This document shows positions 1 through 6,899 of a stretch of DNA of 6,938 bases, piece by piece. The notes under the pieces were generated by a model. That model worked only from the letters and a program-made list of their open reading frames with translations. It was not told where the DNA came from and did not search any database. The stretch is from JANLQX01 sp031381685 (lineage in GTDB: Bacteria; Actinomycetota; Acidimicrobiia; Acidimicrobiales; JANYDT01): assembly GCA_031381685.1 (NCBI GenBank), contig JANMYF010000261.1, positions 1 through 6,938 on the forward strand, given 5' to 3'. Both the position numbers and the translations under genes were made by a program. The stretch's first letter is position 1. Each line of letters begins with the position of its first letter.

Positions 1-1977
1 CTCGAAGCGTCGATCGGTTGGTCGCACAACTTGCTCGGCGAACGCGAGCGGGTGCTGCTCCGGCGGTTATCGGTGTTCGCCGGCGGTTGGGAACTCAGCG
101 CCGCCGAAGCCGTATGCGCGCATGGTTCGTCGTTGGCGGCGATCGACGTGCTCGATGGGCTCGAGCGCCTGATCGACCAGTCCCTCGTGCGCGTCCACGA
201 CGGCGGTGGCATCGCCCGGTATCAGCTGCTGGAAACGGTTCGACAATTTGCCGCGAGACAGCTGGCCACGTTCGACGACGAACGCGCAGCAGTCGTCTCG
301 CAGCACACGGCGTGGTTCGTGCGGCTGGCAGCCGAAGTAGGTCCGATCGCCGAGACGTCCCGAGAGGCCGCTTGCGTGGCGCGACTTCTTCCGGAACGCG
401 ACAACCTTGCACTGGCGATGCGGCAGCTCCTCACGGGTGGCGAGGCGGTCGCTCAGGCGGAAATGGCCGTGAATCTCGGACCGTTCTGGAACGCGGCGGA
501 TCTCTCCGCCGATGGGAGGACGTGGACCACACTCGCCCTCGATGCGATCGGCGACGGGCAGCAGCGCCTCCGCGGCCGGCTGTTGGCGGCGCGCGGGATG
601 CATCTCTTGTTCGGCGGCAGCTTGTTTTCGGCACTAACCGATGCACAGGCCGCAACCGACCTGGCGGAAAGCATCGGCGATCGCCGAACCCTTGGACGTT
701 CGCGCCTTTTCACGGCCAACACGTTGGCAGCTCCCGAGGCTGCGGTGCTGGTGGTCGACCTGGCGGTCGCCGACTGCGGAGCTGTGGGTGACGTCTACGG
801 GGAGGCGCAAGCGCTCTTGCACAAGGCAGTCGTCTACACAGCTCTGGCCAAGATGCGCATGGTTCGCGAAGCGCTCGTCGTGGCCGAACCGAAGATCCGC
901 GAACTCGCCAACCCGTTCCTCACCATGCAATGGAATACGTGGCGCGCCAGCCTTGGTCTGTTCACTGCTGATCACCAGGCGATGCAAGCGGCGATCCAGG
1001 CCGGCGGTCCCTTCGAGGTTCGCGAATCGGTTGTCAGGACAGAAGGGTTACTCACCTGGATCGCCATCAGTCTCGCCGCCGACACAGGGTCGGATATTCC
1101 GAGCCCGGATCCGCTGGAGGCGCGCGCCAAACAACTGGAGAAGGCCGAGAACTTCTTCGGCGCCCTCCAGGTCACCAGCAGCTTGATTCGTTCGCTATTC
1201 CTACGTGATGAATTGCTACGCGCCCGCACCGTTGCCGACGAGGCCGTGGCGCGCATGGCGATGGTGCCGCGCTGGCATATCGACGCGGCGCTCGCCTCAC
1301 TGGCGCTCGGGGACCTGGACGGAGCGCGCCAGCGAATGGGGCGCGTGTCAACAGGGGGCCTTACCACTATGGCGCGGATCGCAGCAAATGCAGTGGACGC
1401 AATTCTCGCCCGGCACGACGGGAAGATTGTCGTTGCGGAAGCGAGCGTCCACGAAAGCCTGACCCTCGCCGCTCAGAACGACCTCGTTCGTGACGTCGTT
1501 GACGCCATGGAGATGCTGGCCGGCCTGGCTGCGGCCCAGGGCGCATGGCAGCACGCCGCGCGCCTGGGCGGTGCGGCGCATGCGAAGCGCGAGACCCACC
1601 CGCTCAAGGCTCGAACCGAACCCATCCGCTCGATGCTCGACGCAGACATGGCCGCCACACGCGCTGCACTTGGCGACGAGGCGTTCCGAAGCGCATTCGA
1701 GGAGGGCGGACGCCTCTCCATCGACGAGGCGGTCGAGTACGCCCAACGTTCCCGGGGTGAACGACAGCGCCCGACACTCGGGTGGACGTCACTCACTCCG
1801 ACCGAACGCCGCGTGGTCGACCTCGCCCGGATAGGTCGTTCGAATGCCGAAGTCGCCAAGGAATTGCTCATGGGGAGTGAAACGGTGAAAACCCATCTTT
1901 CACATGCCTACGCCAAACTCGGCGTGGCGAACCGTACGCAGCTCGCCGCACTCGACTCCCCAACGACGAACCCATAG
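1..1977 (+). CDS. LuxR-family STAND-type ATPase transcriptional regulator, C-terminal part (5' truncated by window)
   Basis: This is the C-terminal 658 residues of a large cytoplasmic transcription regulator. The frame is open to base 1, so the start lies upstream, and the TAG stop is at 1975-1977. Residues 1-85 match the helical/winged segment that follows the nucleotide-binding domain in LuxR-type STAND ATPases: a WSHNLL motif, RVLLRRLSVFAGGW, a leucine-rich helix ending in DQSLV, and LLETVRQFA at 76-84. Residues about 85-585 are Ala/Leu-rich helices like the TPR-type sensor region of such proteins. Residues 598-650 form a complete LuxR/GerE helix-turn-helix: LTPTERRVV, then SNAEVAKELL, then the recognition helix SETVKTHLSHAYAKL. 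The P-loop and Walker B are expected upstream, and in some relatives a nucleotide cyclase domain precedes them; neither can be checked here. It lies directly upstream of the importer operon in the same direction, so it could regulate it, but that is inference. It carries two rare TTA leucine codons (67-69, 1048-1050). The ligand is unknown. Confidence 0.93.
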   Translation, partial: LEASIGWSHNLLGERERVLLRRLSVFAGGWELSAAEAVCAHGSSLAAIDVLDGLERLIDQSLVRVHDGGGIARYQLLETVRQFAARQLATFDDERAAVVSQHTAWFVRLAAEVGPIAETSREAACVARLLPERDNLALAMRQLLTGGEAVAQAEMAVNLGPFWNAADLSADGRTWTTLALDAIGDGQQRLRGRLLAARGMHLLFGGSLFSALTDAQAATDLAESIGDRRTLGRSRLFTANTLAAPEAAVLVVDLAVADCGAVGDVYGEAQALLHKAVVYTALAKMRMVREALVVAEPKIRELANPFLTMQWNTWRASLGLFTADHQAMQAAIQAGGPFEVRESVVRTEGLLTWIAISLAADTGSDIPSPDPLEARAKQLEKAENFFGALQVTSSLIRSLFLRDELLRARTVADEAVARMAMVPRWHIDAALASLALGDLDGARQRMGRVSTGGLTTMARIAANAVDAILARHDGKIVVAEASVHESLTLAAQNDLVRDVVDAMEMLAGLAAAQGAWQHAARLGGAAHAKRETHPLKARTEPIRSMLDADMAATRAALGDEAFRSAFEEGGRLSIDEAVEYAQRSRGERQRPTLGWTSLTPTERRVVDLARIGRSNAEVAKELLMGSETVKTHLSHAYAKLGVANRTQLAALDSPTTNP

Positions 1978-2005
1978 GGGACAGCGCAACACGTGGCGCT
2001 GTCCT
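1978..2005 (+). terminator. Hairpin after the LuxR gene, probable terminator
   Basis: A perfect 9-bp stem GGACAGCGC (1979-1987) pairs with GCGCTGTCC (1996-2004) around an 8-nt loop. A G-U pair (1978/2005) can extend it. It starts just after the TAG at 1975-1977, the usual place for a terminator. No T-run follows, so it is either the U-poor type found in GC-rich bacteria, an mRNA-stabilising 3' end, or a leaky terminator. The loop contains the palindrome CACGTG (1990-1995). The strength of the stem is seen directly; its function is inferred. Confidence 0.6.
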
Positions 2006-2047
2006 GCAACTGGCGAGCGGACCCAATCCACGACCGATCGACCCGAC

Positions 2048-2066
2048 GCCGGTGTCCGCAACCGGC
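2048..2066. repeat. Short inverted repeat between regulator and importer operon
   Basis: GCCGGT (2048-2053) and ACCGGC (2061-2066) are perfect inverted arms with a 7-nt spacer. It sits about 75 bp before the binding-protein start, where an operator or a leader hairpin would be plausible. Six-base GC-rich arms occur by chance fairly often in such DNA, so function is uncertain. Confidence 0.35.
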
Positions 2067-2067
2067 C

Positions 2068-2139
2068 AGAACAAACGACAAAGACACCACTTTCCAACAC
2101 AAAAACACCCACCCACTCCGGCAAACAAAGGACCCGAAA
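2068..2139 (+). promoter_or_regulatory. A/C-rich, G/T-poor leader upstream of the binding protein
   Basis: In these 72 nt I count 34 A, 26 C, 8 G and 4 T, very unlike the G-rich coding DNA on either side. As RNA it would be almost unable to pair with itself, which suits an unstructured 5' untranslated leader that keeps the ribosome-binding site at its end open. No promoter with a TAnnnT -10 element can be placed anywhere in 1978-2139, because the interval contains no TA dinucleotide. Transcription may start further upstream, inside the regulator gene, or use a different sigma factor. Confidence 0.45.
2127..2132 (+). promoter_or_regulatory. Ribosome-binding site deciding the binding-protein start
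   Basis: AAAGGA lies 7 nt before the ATG at 2140, a good Shine-Dalgarno match and spacing. It selects 2140 over the upstream in-frame GTG at 1993, which falls in the loop of the hairpin at 1978-2005 and would add a non-signal-like extension in front of the export signal. Confidence 0.75.
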
Positions 2140-3798
2140 ATGCGTACGCACCAATGGACTTCCCGGCCCGCCGGTTTCGTCGTCGTCGGCCTCGCCTGTA
2201 TGACGCTCGCGGTGGCCGGCGGTCCGACGTCGAACGCTGCTACGAAGAACGCGGTTACAAAGCCAAAGGCGAAGGCCAAGCCGTCGAAGCCAACTGCGCC
2301 GAAAAACACCGCTCCGACAACCGCCGCCTCGATACTGCCGGCGGCGACGGTGGCTGCCCGGGGCAAGCTCACCGTCGGCGTTTGGCGCTTGCTCGCCGGT
2401 CTCGACCCGGTGACGGCATCGGGTGACATCACCTTTGATCCGACGGCCAGCGCGCTCTACGACGCACTGATGGACGTGCCGTTCGGGAAGTCACCAACGC
2501 CGATGCTCGCCGAGTCGCTCAATGAATCGGCAGACCGTCGTTCCTGGGCGCTGAGGCTCCGCTCCGGCGTGCGATTCCACGACGGCACGAACCTGACGGC
2601 CGACGCCGTCAAGCTGAACCTCGAGCGGTTCCGGAAGTCCCGAACGTTCGCACAATCCATGTCGCTCATCAAGACCATCGAAGTCACCGGCCCGCTTTCG
2701 CTCACGCTCTCGGTCGACAAGCCCTACGCGTCCATGCCCTACCTGCTGGGCGGCACGGTCGGCATCATGCTCAGTCCCAAAGCCATTCAGGAAAGCGCCG
2801 ACAAACTCAACAGCGCGCCGACCGACGCCGGCACCGGGCCATACAAGTTGAAGGAATTCGTACCGAACGACCACGCGCTCGTCGTTCGCAATCCCGAATA
2901 CTGGGGCGACCAGAGACCTCGTCTGGAGCAGATCCGCTTCAACCTCATTCCCGACGAAGGAGCGCGGTACACGGCGCTAAAATCCGGTGACATCAACGTC
3001 GACGTAACGCTCTTACCGGGCACCGTCAGGCTCGCCCGTGAGGACGGCTTCGTCGTGGTGGACCCGCCTATTGCCGGCTCGGGACAGTTCCTCTTCAACA
3101 ATTCGAAGCCACCTTTCGACGACCTGCGAATCCGACGGGCGGCGGCCCTTGCCCAGGACCGGCGTACGATCTCCACGATCTTCGAGGACCCCAACTTCGA
3201 ACTGCAGGGCTTCGGGCTGTGGCCGAAGGGCAACCCATGGTTCTCGCCCGGCGACGAGTTGCCGTTCGACCGTGATGAGGCGCGGAAACTCGTCTCGGCT
3301 TACATCAAGGACACCGGCAAGGACGCCGCGTTCACCCTCACTGTGCTCAACATCGGTGGCCCATCACTCGACGTCGCCCGCCTCAGGGTGAGGTATTGGC
3401 AGGACGCCGGGATGGACGTCAAGCTCCAAGTTGTACCGGACGTGAATCAGTTCGTCGTGGCACTGGTCACCGGGCAGTATCAGGCGGCGAGTACCCTGAT
3501 TGCGCTCGAGAAGGACCCGGACGCAACGGCCTATCCGCTCCTGTACAGCGCGTCGCCCTCGAACTTCTCTCGTTATCAGAGCGCCGAGATGGATGCGGCA
3601 CTCGAAGCAGGCCGCACCGCCGCCGACCCGGCGGCACGCAAGGCCGCTTACGCCGACGTGCAGCGCATCTTCCGGCGGGACCTTCCGTTCATCGTCGGCT
3701 CTCCCGGAACGGAGCACTACGTGACCGACAAGAAGGTCTGCGGCCTGGGTACGTCCGGGGGGTTCACGGCGAAGACCGTCGGCCTCGGCAACTGCTGA
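2140..3798 (+). CDS. Extracellular solute-binding protein, family 5 (peptide/nickel/opine ABC importer)
   Basis: This 552-residue exported receptor captures a solute, probably a peptide-like one, and delivers it to the permeases encoded downstream. Residues 1-33 form an export signal: basic start, hydrophobic core at 13-26, possible signal peptidase site after S-N-A at 31-33. C20 follows V-G-L-A, which fits only a loose lipobox and lies inside the hydrophobic core, so lipid anchoring is uncertain. Residues 35-73 are a Lys/Ala/Pro/Thr-rich linker, probably disordered, spanning the cell wall. The SBP_bac_5 domain follows at about 77-530. Its hallmarks are the SGVRFHDG-type motif (F146, H147, D148, G149) with TADAVKLNLERF after it, GTGPYKL near 233, and NPEYWG at 251-256. 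The mature chain has only two cysteines, C534 and the last residue C552, which could form a disulfide. The length is normal for the family. The gene starts the operon, with the permease 14 nt downstream. One rare TTA codon lies at 3013. The substrate cannot be assigned. Confidence 0.93.
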   Translation: MRTHQWTSRPAGFVVVGLACMTLAVAGGPTSNAATKNAVTKPKAKAKPSKPTAPKNTAPTTAASILPAATVAARGKLTVGVWRLLAGLDPVTASGDITFDPTASALYDALMDVPFGKSPTPMLAESLNESADRRSWALRLRSGVRFHDGTNLTADAVKLNLERFRKSRTFAQSMSLIKTIEVTGPLSLTLSVDKPYASMPYLLGGTVGIMLSPKAIQESADKLNSAPTDAGTGPYKLKEFVPNDHALVVRNPEYWGDQRPRLEQIRFNLIPDEGARYTALKSGDINVDVTLLPGTVRLAREDGFVVVDPPIAGSGQFLFNNSKPPFDDLRIRRAAALAQDRRTISTIFEDPNFELQGFGLWPKGNPWFSPGDELPFDRDEARKLVSAYIKDTGKDAAFTLTVLNIGGPSLDVARLRVRYWQDAGMDVKLQVVPDVNQFVVALVTGQYQAASTLIALEKDPDATAYPLLYSASPSNFSRYQSAEMDAALEAGRTAADPAARKAAYADVQRIFRRDLPFIVGSPGTEHYVTDKKVCGLGTSGGFTAKTVGLGNC

Positions 3799-3812
3799 GG
3801 CGCACCGAGCCC

Positions 3813-4790
3813 ATGGCACCCTTCGGACGACGGACTGCAGGATTCGGCGGGCGACTGGTGTCGCTCGTCGTGGTGCTCTTCCTCGTGTCGCTCGTCAGCT
3901 TCGTCCTGATCGACCTGCTCCCGGGCGACCCGTCCACCTCCCTCGTGCCGCCCGGTAGCCGCCCTGAAGTCGTCCAGCAGGCACGCCACGACCTCGGTCT
4001 CGATCGTGGTCCGGTCGTGCGCTACCTGCGCTGGGCCGACCGCGCCGTGCACGGCGATCTGGGCACCGCCTTCTCGAATGCCGAGCCGGTCAGCGACGTT
4101 CTGCGACGAGCATTCATTGTCTCATTCGAGCTCATGATCGTCACGCAGGTCTTTGCGCTGATCGTAGGAACGGTGGTCGGCACATGTGCCGCGCGCCGTC
4201 CCGGCGGTGTGTTCGACCGCGTCGCGCAGGCGGTCACGGCAGCCGTCATGGCGATCCCCGGCTTCGCGGTCGCCCTCGTGCTCCTGCTCGTCTTCGCCGT
4301 GCACCTGCACTGGTTCCATGCGACAGGCTTCGTCCACTTGACCGATGACGCCTTCGGCAATCTGCGGTCGCTGGTGATGCCGGCCGTTGCCCTCGGCCTG
4401 CCGGTCGCCGGCCTCTACGCTCGCATCCTTCGGGCGGAAATGGTGGCGACGTTTGCCAGCGATCATGTGCTGCTTTCCCGCGGCCTCGGCATCCCTGAAC
4501 GGCGGCTCACGGTGAACCATGTTCTGCGGCAGTCGTCATTCAGCCTCCTCGCTCTGTTCGGGATCGAAACCGGCGTGCTCCTCGGCAGTGCTGTGCTCGT
4601 CGAAAACATCTTTGCGCTCCCCGGGCTCGGACGGCTCATGATCGCCAGCATCACTCAACGCGAGTACCTGGTCGTGCAAGGTGCAGTGCTCGTGATCGGG
4701 ACGGTGTTCGTCTTTGCCAACTTCTTCATCGACCTGGCCTCGTCATGGCTCGATCCGCGAATCCGATTCGAATCCGGTGGTCCGGCATGA
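3813..4790 (+). CDS. DppB/OppB-type ABC transporter permease
   Basis: This 325-residue inner-membrane protein forms one half of the import channel. The frame is open far upstream, but the ATG at 3813 gives the family-typical start: a short basic N-terminus (R6, R7, R14), a first membrane helix at about 15-36, then LLPGDP (35-40). Next come the extracytoplasmic segment with the LGLDRGPVVRYLRW and HGDLGTAFSN motifs, helices near 102-127 and 138-160, and a helix before the coupling loop. The EAA-type coupling loop (about 205-240; ILRAEMVATF, then SRGLGIPERRL with G226) docks on the ATPase. ENIFALPGLGRLM and a last helix near 287-308 lead to the conserved LDPRIR (313-318). The length matches the family. 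The Shine-Dalgarno is weak: GAGG at 3797-3800, overlapping the upstream stop codon and 12 nt from the ATG. Coupling to translation of the binding protein is therefore likely. The stop codon overlaps the next start as ATGA. Confidence 0.93.
   Translation: MAPFGRRTAGFGGRLVSLVVVLFLVSLVSFVLIDLLPGDPSTSLVPPGSRPEVVQQARHDLGLDRGPVVRYLRWADRAVHGDLGTAFSNAEPVSDVLRRAFIVSFELMIVTQVFALIVGTVVGTCAARRPGGVFDRVAQAVTAAVMAIPGFAVALVLLLVFAVHLHWFHATGFVHLTDDAFGNLRSLVMPAVALGLPVAGLYARILRAEMVATFASDHVLLSRGLGIPERRLTVNHVLRQSSFSLLALFGIETGVLLGSAVLVENIFALPGLGRLMIASITQREYLVVQGAVLVIGTVFVFANFFIDLASSWLDPRIRFESGGPA
4776..4780 (+). promoter_or_regulatory. Ribosome-binding site for the fused permease-ATPase
   Basis: GGTGG lies 6 nt before the ATG at 4787. 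With the ATGA overlap (4787-4790) it supports a start at 4787 and translation coupled to the upstream permease. The alternative in-frame ATG at 4745 would overlap the upstream gene by 46 nt and add a charged, non-conserved extension. Confidence 0.5.
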
Positions 4791-6820
4791 GCGGTACCGG
4801 GCAAGACCGGTCAAGGAGACCGTCGCTTCGCTTTCGGTTGGGCTTTGGCTTCTGGTTTGGCGCACTGTGGCTGGCAACGCTTGTCTTCTTGGCCATCACC
4901 TCGTCGTGGTTACCGATCGATCCGAACAAGTTCGACCTCCCCCATGCCCTGCGCCCGCCGAGTTGGTCCCATCCCTTCGGCACCACCCGCCTTGGTGAGG
5001 ACGTGTTCGCAATCTGTGTACACGGCACCCGGGTCGCGCTCACCGTCGGATTCGGAGCGGCGGCGATCGTGCTCATCGTCGGTGCACCGCTCGGAATGAC
5101 GGCAGGCTACTTCGGCGGGGCAACCGATCGGATCGTCACGATCGGGCTCGATGCGTTGATGGCCGTTCCCACGCTCATCCTGGCTCTGACACTGGTGATC
5201 TTCATCGGACAATCCGTCCAGGCTGTTGTGCTGATCATCGGTGTGCTCCTCGTGCCGAGGTTCGCACGCATCGCCCGCTCCGCAACGATGGCGGTGGCCG
5301 AAAGAGACTTCGTGCGTGTCGCCAGGCTGACAGGGGCTCGGCACCTGCGTGTGCTGCTCCGTGAGATCGGCCCGAACATCGCCGTGCCGCTCGTGACCTA
5401 TCTCCTTCTCCTCGCCGGAGGCGCCATGCTCATCGAGGGCGCGCTTTCGTTCCTCGGCCTCGGAGCACCGCTCGACAAGGCGAGTTGGGGACGGTTGGTT
5501 GCCGGCGGCCGCGATGAACTGCAGCGAGCATGGTGGTGGTCGATGTGCCCTTCCGCCGTGATCTTCCTCACGGTGCTGTCGCTCAACCTCGTGCAGGACG
5601 GACTACAGCGGAGGTGGCTTGGCGTGAGCCGACGTACTGCCCGCGGTGGCCGGGGCGCGCCTACACGGCTATACGAGACAGCGACCCGAGTCCGCAGTCC
5701 CAGTTCGCGTTCCACTCTGCGTCGGACAGGAACGCCGCCCGTCCGTCCCGTCGCGTCGGCAGACCCTGGACGCCCTTCTCTCTCGGCCCTCCAGGTCATT
5801 GGTCTGCACACCTACCTGTCGACGCCCTTCGGGGTCGTTCGGGCGGTTGACGGGGTGAGCGTGCGTGTGGAACGCGGCCAGATGCTGGCGATCGTCGGCG
5901 AGTCAGGCGCCGGCAAGACGATGCTGGCCCGCTCGATCCTCGGGATCGCTCCGCCGACAGCGACGATCGGCGGACAAGTGCTCCTTGACGGGACAGACCT
6001 CCGTGCCCTGTCCGGTTCGGAGCTTCGACAGCGTCGCGGGCGCGACATCTCGATCGTGCTCCAAGACCCGATGACGTCGCTCAGCCCAGTCATGCGCGTC
6101 GGGCACCAGATCACCGAGCTGGTCCAAGTGCATCTGGGGGTGAACCGTCGCGAAGCCCGGCGACGTGCTGTCCAGCTCCTTTCGGATGTCGGCATCGCCG
6201 AGCCGGCGAGGCGCGCACGGCAGTATCCGCACCAGCTGTCGGGTGGTCAGCGTCAGCGCGTCGCGATCGCCCTCGCGTTGTCCTGCGACCCGAAGGTGCT
6301 CATCGCCGACGAGCCGACGAGCGCGCTCGACGTCATCGTGCAGGCACAGATCCTGGACCTCATCGACCGGCTCCGACGAGACCATGACCTCGCCGTCGTT
6401 CTCATCACCCATGACCTCCCGCTCGCATTGACGCGTGCCGACGAAGTTGCGGTGATGTACGCCGGGCGCATCGTCGAACAGGCACCGACGGCCCAGCTGG
6501 CAAACGGTCCGCGCATGCCCTACGCGTCTGCGCTGTTTGCGGTGGCGCCGCGTATCTCGGCACCGTCGCACGCCCGCTGCGTGCCCATCCCCGGTCGGCC
6601 GCCATCGCTCACCGTTGCCCCACGGGGTTGTGCCTTCGCGCCCCGATGCGCGCACCCCGTCGCCAGGTGCTGGAGCGATGCACCGGTCCTCGAGACGCTC
6701 GACAAGGACCACCTCGTTGCCTGCTGGGGACCCATCGACGTCGGTTCTCGTCGCCCTCCGCCGACAACGGGTCGATCCCCATCGCCGAACGACAGCGCAA
6801 CGTGGATGACCAAGGGTTGA
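4787..6820 (+). CDS. Fused DppC-type permease and DppD-type ATPase of the peptide/nickel ABC importer
   Basis: One 677-residue polypeptide supplies the second permease and the ATPase. The permease part (1-279) has a first helix at 18-39, the DppC hallmark HPFGTTRLGEDVF from H62, a coupling loop near 165-198 (TGA at 182-184), and SFLGLGAP at 221-228. An Arg-rich linker (about 280-334; 12 Arg) leads to a complete ATP-binding domain: Walker A GESGAGKT 371-378 (K377), Q-loop Q426, signature LSGGQ 484-488, Walker B ending D508 with catalytic E509, D-loop SALD 512-515, and switch H542. The C-terminus is the oligo_HPY extension with C615, C621, C628 and C646, a four-cysteine pattern that binds an iron-sulfur cluster in characterised mycobacterial Opp/Dpp homologues; cluster binding here is inferred. 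Residues 648-677 are a Pro/Ser/Thr-rich tail. Permease-ATPase fusions of this family are known in other bacteria. No DppF-like ATPase follows in the next 118 bp. A rare TTA codon is at 4910. The sequence shows no catalytic defect. Confidence 0.94.
   Translation: MSGTGQDRSRRPSLRFRLGFGFWFGALWLATLVFLAITSSWLPIDPNKFDLPHALRPPSWSHPFGTTRLGEDVFAICVHGTRVALTVGFGAAAIVLIVGAPLGMTAGYFGGATDRIVTIGLDALMAVPTLILALTLVIFIGQSVQAVVLIIGVLLVPRFARIARSATMAVAERDFVRVARLTGARHLRVLLREIGPNIAVPLVTYLLLLAGGAMLIEGALSFLGLGAPLDKASWGRLVAGGRDELQRAWWWSMCPSAVIFLTVLSLNLVQDGLQRRWLGVSRRTARGGRGAPTRLYETATRVRSPSSRSTLRRTGTPPVRPVASADPGRPSLSALQVIGLHTYLSTPFGVVRAVDGVSVRVERGQMLAIVGESGAGKTMLARSILGIAPPTATIGGQVLLDGTDLRALSGSELRQRRGRDISIVLQDPMTSLSPVMRVGHQITELVQVHLGVNRREARRRAVQLLSDVGIAEPARRARQYPHQLSGGQRQRVAIALALSCDPKVLIADEPTSALDVIVQAQILDLIDRLRRDHDLAVVLITHDLPLALTRADEVAVMYAGRIVEQAPTAQLANGPRMPYASALFAVAPRISAPSHARCVPIPGRPPSLTVAPRGCAFAPRCAHPVARCWSDAPVLETLDKDHLVACWGPIDVGSRRPPPTTGRSPSPNDSATWMTKG
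5610..5626 (+). promoter_or_regulatory. Possible internal translation start at the permease/ATPase junction
   Basis: GGAGG (5610-5614) lies 9 nt before an in-frame GTG (5624-5626), codon 280 of the fusion, immediately after the last conserved permease residues. Initiation here would make a free 398-residue protein of linker plus ATPase. The match and spacing are good and the site is exactly at the domain boundary. However, it also encodes ordinary residues of the fusion, so it may be a relic of a once separate gene or chance. Confidence 0.3.
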
Positions 6821-6841
6821 GAGGATTTGCTTGCGCTGAGA

Positions 6842-6871
6842 CGGACCAACGGGCGCAAACTCTTCGGTCCG
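6842..6871 (+). repeat. Weak inverted repeat downstream of the operon
   Basis: CGGACC (6842-6847) and GGTCCG (6866-6871) form a 6-bp stem with an 18-nt loop, starting 21 nt after the TGA of the fused gene. It has no T-run and a large loop, so it is a poor terminator candidate, but it is one of only two dyads seen after the operon. Confidence 0.25.
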
Positions 6872-6886
6872 ATGAAGAATTCATCG
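6870..6886. repeat. 17-nt perfect palindrome downstream of the operon
   Basis: CGATGAA (6870-6876) and TTCATCG (6880-6886) are perfect arms around the 3-nt spacer GAA. It is 49 nt past the operon stop and directly before a Shine-Dalgarno-like GAGAGG (6886-6891). It could be an operator for a following gene, a hairpin masking its ribosome-binding site, or part of a terminator. Its left end shares 6870-6871 with the weaker repeat at 6842-6871, so the two stems could not form fully together. Confidence 0.4.
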
Positions 6887-6899
6887 AGAGGCGGCGTCG

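Noticed and set aside
18..791. Long + strand frame of 257 codons inside the regulator gene
   Set aside because: Its product is Arg/Gly-rich with no recognisable motif and it overlaps the clear LuxR regulator frame; it is a by-product of GC-rich codon use.
1993..2139. Extended N-terminus of the binding protein from a GTG at 1993
   Set aside because: The GTG sits in the loop of a 9-bp hairpin with no ribosome-binding site of its own, while 2140 has AAAGGA at the right distance and is followed at once by an export signal.
3396..3812. Upstream extension of the first permease over the binding-protein gene
   Set aside because: The residues are Arg/Pro-rich and out of frame with the conserved binding protein; the family-typical basic start and first helix begin at the ATG at 3813.
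5903..6712. Minus-strand open frame of 269 codons opposite the ATPase
   Set aside because: It lies fully opposite a complete, motif-rich ATPase, and its own product shows no domain; long antisense frames are expected in GC-rich coding DNA.
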